Positions 60,282-64,000 of a stretch of DNA of 64,000 nucleotides are shown here, in pieces. The notes beneath the pieces were generated by a model that ran no database searches, was not told the DNA's origin, and saw only the letters and a program-made list of their open reading frames with translations. Within the stretch, counting starts at the first letter, position 1; each line of letters begins with the position of its first letter. The stretch spans positions 645,965-709,964 of the forward strand of contig NW_005198611.1 of the NCBI RefSeq assembly GCF_000372725.1. The letters are read 5' to 3'. Origin of the DNA: Emiliania huxleyi CCMP1516. Taxonomy: Eukaryota; Haptophyta; Isochrysidales; Noelaerhabdaceae. Position numbers and translations under genes: made by a program.

Positions 60282-61979
60282 ATGACGCTCTTCTTCCCAC
60301 GACGCTCGCGCCCCATCGTCCTGCTCCTCGCCTGCCTCGCCTTCCCGCAGCGGAGCGCCGCGCAGCAGTGCACCGGCCAGCCCGATGCGGCTCCTCCTGG
60401 GCTCGACCGCAGCCGGTTCGAGGTCGCCGCCCGCTGGGCCGACGCCTTTGTCTCCTCTGGCCGCCTGCCCGGCTTAGTGGTGGCCGTGCAGCGCGACGGC
60501 GACCTCTTCGTGCACGCGGCCGGCGCATACGCTGCCGACACCATCTTTCGCGTGTGCTCGATGACCAAGGCGATCGTCGGCGTGGCGGCGGCATCGCTGA
60601 TCGAGGACGGGCTCCTCCCGCGCGGGCTCGACACCGAGGTCGCCGCGCTGCTGCCCGAGTGGGCGGACATGCGGGTGGCCGAGGTCTGCGCGCCGAGCGA
60701 GCCGGACGCGGCGTGCCCGCTGCGCGAGGCTGGCCACCGCTTCCGTCTCGTCCCGGCGCACCGCAACATCACCGTCGAGGACCTGCTCACGCACCGCGCG
60801 GGCCTCACCTATGCCTTTTTCCGGGAGCACTTTGACACGTCGCGGTGGCAGCCGTCGGCGGACGTGGCCGCCGCGCTGATGCGCGAGCGCGGCGTGCTCG
60901 ACGGCTGCCACTCGGAGGCGAGAGGCTAGAGGCAGATAGTGAGGCGAGAGGCGAGAGAGGCAGACACCGAGAGACAGACAGAGAGGCGAGAGGCGAGAGA
61001 GGCAGAGACACAGACACAGAGAGATGGAGAGAGCTGCGTGGTCACAACACAGAGAGACACAGAGAGAGAGGGGGACAGCATCCCTTCCAGGTGGAGCGCG
61101 GCGTCGATGCGGCGGAGAACGTGCGCCGACTCGCCTCGATCCCGCTCGTCAGCCAGCCCGGGTCCGCGTACTCGTATGGGCAGGACACGCCGCTCTGCTC
61201 GGCCGCGCGCCCTCGAGGCGTGAGCAGCGTCTCTTCACACCTCCCTCTGTGGGCAGGACACGGACGTGCTCGGCCGCGTGCTCGAGGTCGTCTCCGGGCG
61301 GCCGCTCGGTCAGCTTCTGGCGGAGAGGGTGCTCCGCCCGCTCGGCATGAACGATACGGCCTTCCTCCTCTCGCCGGACGACGCGGACAGGCGCGCGAGA
61401 CTCGCCGAGCTCTTCCACGCCCCGGGCGGGTCGCTGCGGAGCTGCAAGGGGGCGGCCGCGGCCGCGTGGTGCGCGAGCGCGCAGGCGGCGTACGTGGGAG
61501 ACGGCTCCTCCGTCGCGCTGCAGTCGGGCGGGTGCGGGCTGCTCTCGACGGCCTCCGACTACCTCTCCTTCCTCTCGATGCTCCTCTCGGGCGGCAAAGC
61601 GGCGGGCGGCGCGCGCGTCGTCGGCCGCGCCGCGGTGCACGCGATGACGCACGGCGACAGGCTCGCGCCAGCGGGGGACCACGCCTTCCGGAACCTCGAC
61701 AGCGAGCGGCCCGCCGGCAGCGTGCCCGAGTCGGAAGGGTGGGGGCTCGGGTTTGCGCTGTCGGGCGGCGGCGGCGGCCGCCGCCCCCCGCCGCAGCTCG
61801 AGACGCACCCCGTCTTTGGCTGGGCGGGGCTGCACACCCTCCGCTTCGTTGCGAGCCACGGCGAGCGGCTGGCCGCGGTGGCGATGTCGCAGTGCCACGG
61901 TTTCGACCAGTTCTGCCGCGACCGCGGCGAAGAGCTGCACCGCGGGCTGCGCGACGTGGCCCACGGTCTGCTGCCGTGA
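60282..61979 (+). CDS. Beta-lactamase-fold serine hydrolase (LACTB/EstB-like), secreted
   Basis: Exons 60282-60917, 61091-61183 and 61257-61979 give 483 residues. A signal peptide (LLLACLAFPQRSAAQ) follows MTLFFPRRSRP. The catalytic SxxK is SMTK in FRVCSMTKAIVGVAAASLIE. The second motif reads YSY (GSAYSYGQDTDVLGRVLEVV) instead of YxN, and the third region is GWAGLHTLRF. RPLGMNDTAF and GGCGLLSTASDYLSFLSMLL are typical of the family, which includes esterases and LACTB-like peptidases rather than true beta-lactamases. Intron 1 is GC-AG and full of gaggcgaga repeats. Intron 2 cannot be made GT- or GC-AG in frame: both its edges read GGGCAG|GACACG, so a GA-AG intron or a recent duplication is implied. 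Substrate unknown. Confidence 0.75.
60918..61080. repeat. Purine-rich gaggcgaga/gagagacaga repeats in intron 1
   Basis: Degenerate 8-10 bp purine-rich units fill most of intron 1 of the serine hydrolase gene. Confidence 0.7.
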
Positions 61980-62470
61980 ACTTGCATGGGGGAGGGACGA
62001 CCGCGCTGTTCAGTTCGGTGGTGTCGCACGCGGCAGCGGACCCAGCTCTCACATGCACGTGCGAGGTGAGCTGTGAGGGGTAGAGTACGTGTACGTGTGC
62101 GGTATGTTCGCACGAGCGCTCACGCGGGCCAGCAGGACACGATATCGCAGTCCGCCCTCAGCCCCGTCCGAGGCATACTCGGTCGCCCGCGCATCGCTCG
62201 CAGTCTCGGGGCGGGGGGCGGGGGGGGGCCGGGGGGGGGGGGGGAACACACACCGGCCGCGGAGGGTACGAGAGTCGTACACACGCCTTCCTGCTCGTAT
62301 TGCTTGGTGATACTCTATGTGGAGAAAAGCGGAGACGACAGGACAGAATTGGACGAGACTGGACAAAAAGAGACAACCCCCTCTCTCTTTTCTCCCAGTA
62401 AGCTAAAAGACAAAAACCGTAAGAGAGTCAATGGGCAACGAAGGGGCAGGGGGTCAAAGGCTTGTGAGTG
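61980..62470. other. Intergenic spacer with poly-G
   Basis: No gene seen. 62211-62243 is nearly all G. Confidence 0.5.
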
Positions 62471-62880
62471 TCACGTCGACCTTGCCATTGAAAACTGCAC
62501 CTGGACCTGCACAGTCTCTTGAGCTTTATCGGAGCCCTGGACGTACACGGTCGGGTCAGTACCGAAGACGTCGTCGTAGCTCAGTGCGTACGCCTTGCCG
62601 CCAATCGCTGAGTCGTGAAGTTGGAGTAGTAGAAGGTCGGGAACTCCGTGGCCTTGCCACCTTCAGGCGCGCCCTGGTAAGAGTTGCTCGGATCAATCCA
62701 GTCATCTGCGCTATCCAAATGCATGACGCCACGGCAGATGGACACGAGGACTGCCATGGCAACATTGTCACTGGCCCAATAAGGCGCACCCTTGCCCTCG
62801 GTGTTGCCGAGGATGACGTAGCCCCAATCGATGGGATCAGCGCTCACGTTGTGCCAGTCCGAGAAACCGCTGCCGTCGCG
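62471..62880 (-). pseudogene. C-terminal fragment resembling a GH64-type beta-1,3-glucanase
   Basis: Minus-strand sequence reads FSDWHNVSADPIDWGYVILG, then WASDNVAMAVLVSICRGVMH and YQGAPEGGKATEFPTFYYSN. A 1-nt loss near 62618 shifts frame into HDSAIGGKAYALSYDDVFGT and VQVQVQFSMARST-stop at 62471. The GGKAYALSYDDV stretch is like the GKAY-F-YDDV block of GH64 laminarinase-like enzymes. The 5' part of the gene is missing: its sequence stops at about 62880, where an unrelated plus-strand ORF begins. A truncated, frameshifted relic. The family call is moderate. Confidence 0.45.
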
Positions 62881-62886
62881 CTCTCA

Positions 62887-63913
62887 GGTGCACAAGGTGC
62901 GCAAGCTCGTGCTGACAAAGGCCACGGGCGTGTGCGCTGGCGAGGCGACGTCACAGATGCAGCTCAACTGGCGACGAGTGAAGAAGGAGTACTTCTCGGT
63001 GACGGCCAACGCGGTGTCGCCAGTGCGGCGCACGACCACGGTGCTCAAGGCAATGCAGATGCGATTCGGTCGGTACCGGGCGTGCTGCGCGGGGCTGACG
63101 GAGAGGCAGCTGGCGGTGCTCGAGGCGAGGCTCGAGTCGCACGGCTACGTGCGGCTGCGCGATACGGTGTACAAGAGCTGGAAGGAGATGCACGACGCGT
63201 GCGAGAAGGACGCGTGGCGGTACAACGCCGGTGTGCTCGACGACCCATCGCTGCCGGAGGTTGGGAGCGGCGGGCGCGTGCGGCTGAAGGAGGCGCTGCT
63301 CGCGCAGCACATGTATTCGATGCTGCAGCGCGCCGGCCTGAGGCTAGGCTACAAGCCGAATGCGTTTGGACTGTGGTCGCTCCGTCGGTATAGCATCGCG
63401 AGGGTGGTGAAGAGCTTCGGCATCTACCTCGGCACGCGGCAGGCGCAGCACAACAAAGCCACGGGCAGCACTGTGCAGTCGACGTACGACGCGGACAACG
63501 GCAGCTTGGAGGTTGGCACGGCCGAGATGGACCGCCCGCCGGAGGACATCGAGCCGGGGGACTCGCTGGCGGAGACTCGCGTGCCGGCGATCTTCGAGGT
63601 TCAGCGGCCGTCGGACGTGCCGAAAGACAGCGATGCGTGGCAGACAATGGTGCTCGAGGACGAGGAACTCGTACTCGCAAGGCGCTCCAGCCTCGTCCAG
63701 CTCCAGCTGGCAGCAGCACACGCTCTTCGTACCTCCCCGATGCCGCTGCCGCTGCCGCTGCCGCTGCCGCTGCCGCTGCCGCTACCGCTCGACTGTCATC
63801 TCCTTCCAAGTCCGTCTCGACACGTCAGGGAGCCAGTACGTGCAGCCTTGGCGCCGGCTCTGCAGCCTACAAGGTACGAAGAGGGGCGTGTCGGCTCTCG
63901 TGTGGCCTATTAA
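62887..63913 (+). CDS. ORF with tyrosine-recombinase-like C-terminal features, mobile-element candidate
   Basis: Open frame of about 340 residues, probably entered at CTCTCAG|GTGCAC or truncated there; in-frame ATG at 62831 lies inside the glucanase relic. RAGLRLGYKPNAFGLWSLRR, then YSIARVV and GTRQAQHNKATGSTVQSTYD give an R-(x)n-H-(x)n-Y arrangement like the C-terminus of tyrosine recombinases of Crypton/DUF3435 type. The N-terminal part (LNWRRVKKEYFSVTANAVSP, LTERQLAVLEARLESHGYVR) is basic and helical. No upstream catalytic Arg is assigned. The tail becomes a (PL)n run from a ccgctg repeat. It may be a remnant of the element that truncated the glucanase gene. Confidence 0.4.
63741..63792. 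repeat. (CCGCTG)n hexanucleotide repeat
   Basis: Eight or so units, encoding a Pro-Leu run in the overlapping frame. Confidence 0.9.
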
Positions 63914-64000
63914 GTGTGGGAAACTGAGTGATGGCGTCCCAGCGCACCAAAGAGGGGCTGACGCCGAGATCTCTCACGAGGGCGTGCATGTTCTGAGAGA

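Overview
This window is eukaryotic nuclear DNA, most likely from a microalga of the haptophyte type (Emiliania-like); a dinoflagellate or another alga with a GC-rich genome is the main alternative. The reasons are a GC-rich composition, spliced genes (a class-unassigned myosin, PRMT7, an NADPH-oxidase-like flavocytochrome, RCC1 repeats, an SPFH protein), a eukaryotic-style lipid-A-disaccharide synthase with six introns, algal-type ankyrin and BspA-like leucine-rich repeats, and a clear excess of GC-AG over GT-AG introns. The species call is inference; no marker gene such as rRNA is present.

Layout. 1-2.4 kb: 5' part of a minus-strand FHA-domain gene with repeated TQ motifs (MDC1-like architecture), running off the left edge. 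2.6-4.6 kb: ankyrin/coiled-coil gene, with a paralogue at 51.1-53.0 kb. 5.15-9.6 kb: a fusion of a DD3-3-like ectodomain to a NOX-type ferric reductase. 10.1-11.6 kb: TauD/TfdA-family dioxygenase with three GC-AG introns. 13.9-16.2 kb: a weak minus-strand candidate and a repeat/HNH-like gene. 16.6-17.6 kb: small MICOS (MIC26/27)-like protein. 18.1-20.1 kb: retroelement-like unit between perfect 85-bp direct repeats. 21.2-25.8 kb: a multipass membrane protein and a secreted protein with a triplicated module. 26.55-27.46 kb: short TIR element. 27.8-29.8 kb: CECR5/HDHD5-type HAD protein. 30.1-33.2 kb: BspA-LRR pseudogene head to head with a PRMT7 gene. 34.0-35.5 kb: RCC1-repeat/F-box-like protein. 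36.4-37.5 kb: MITE-like element and a tRNA-like relic. 38.5-40.7 kb: lpxB. 40.9-47.2 kb: 13-exon myosin. 48.5-50.7 kb: a ~165-bp satellite split by a TIR element with a 3-bp target duplication and an unknown ORF. 53.3-54.9 kb: damaged SPFH gene. 56.4-59.9 kb: copper-amine-oxidase-like gene. 60.3-62.0 kb: beta-lactamase-fold serine hydrolase. 62.5-63.9 kb: fragment resembling a GH64 glucanase, abutting an ORF with tyrosine-recombinase-like features.

The genes do not form a pathway; they are unlinked eukaryotic genes on both strands. The most notable system-level signal is in the introns. By my hand splicing about 29 of roughly 41 reconstructed introns start with GC, and in the myosin gene introns 4-10 begin with a near copy of the first 6-20 bases of the next exon, as expected if introns arise by tandem duplication of an AG|G(C/T) segment. 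One 23-bp tandem duplication in the SPFH gene looks like the same process caught at an early, frame-breaking stage. Several introns carry minisatellites, and one 12-bp family recurs in the same (sense) orientation in three genes. All exon boundaries are hand-derived from reading frame and family conservation and have no transcript support.
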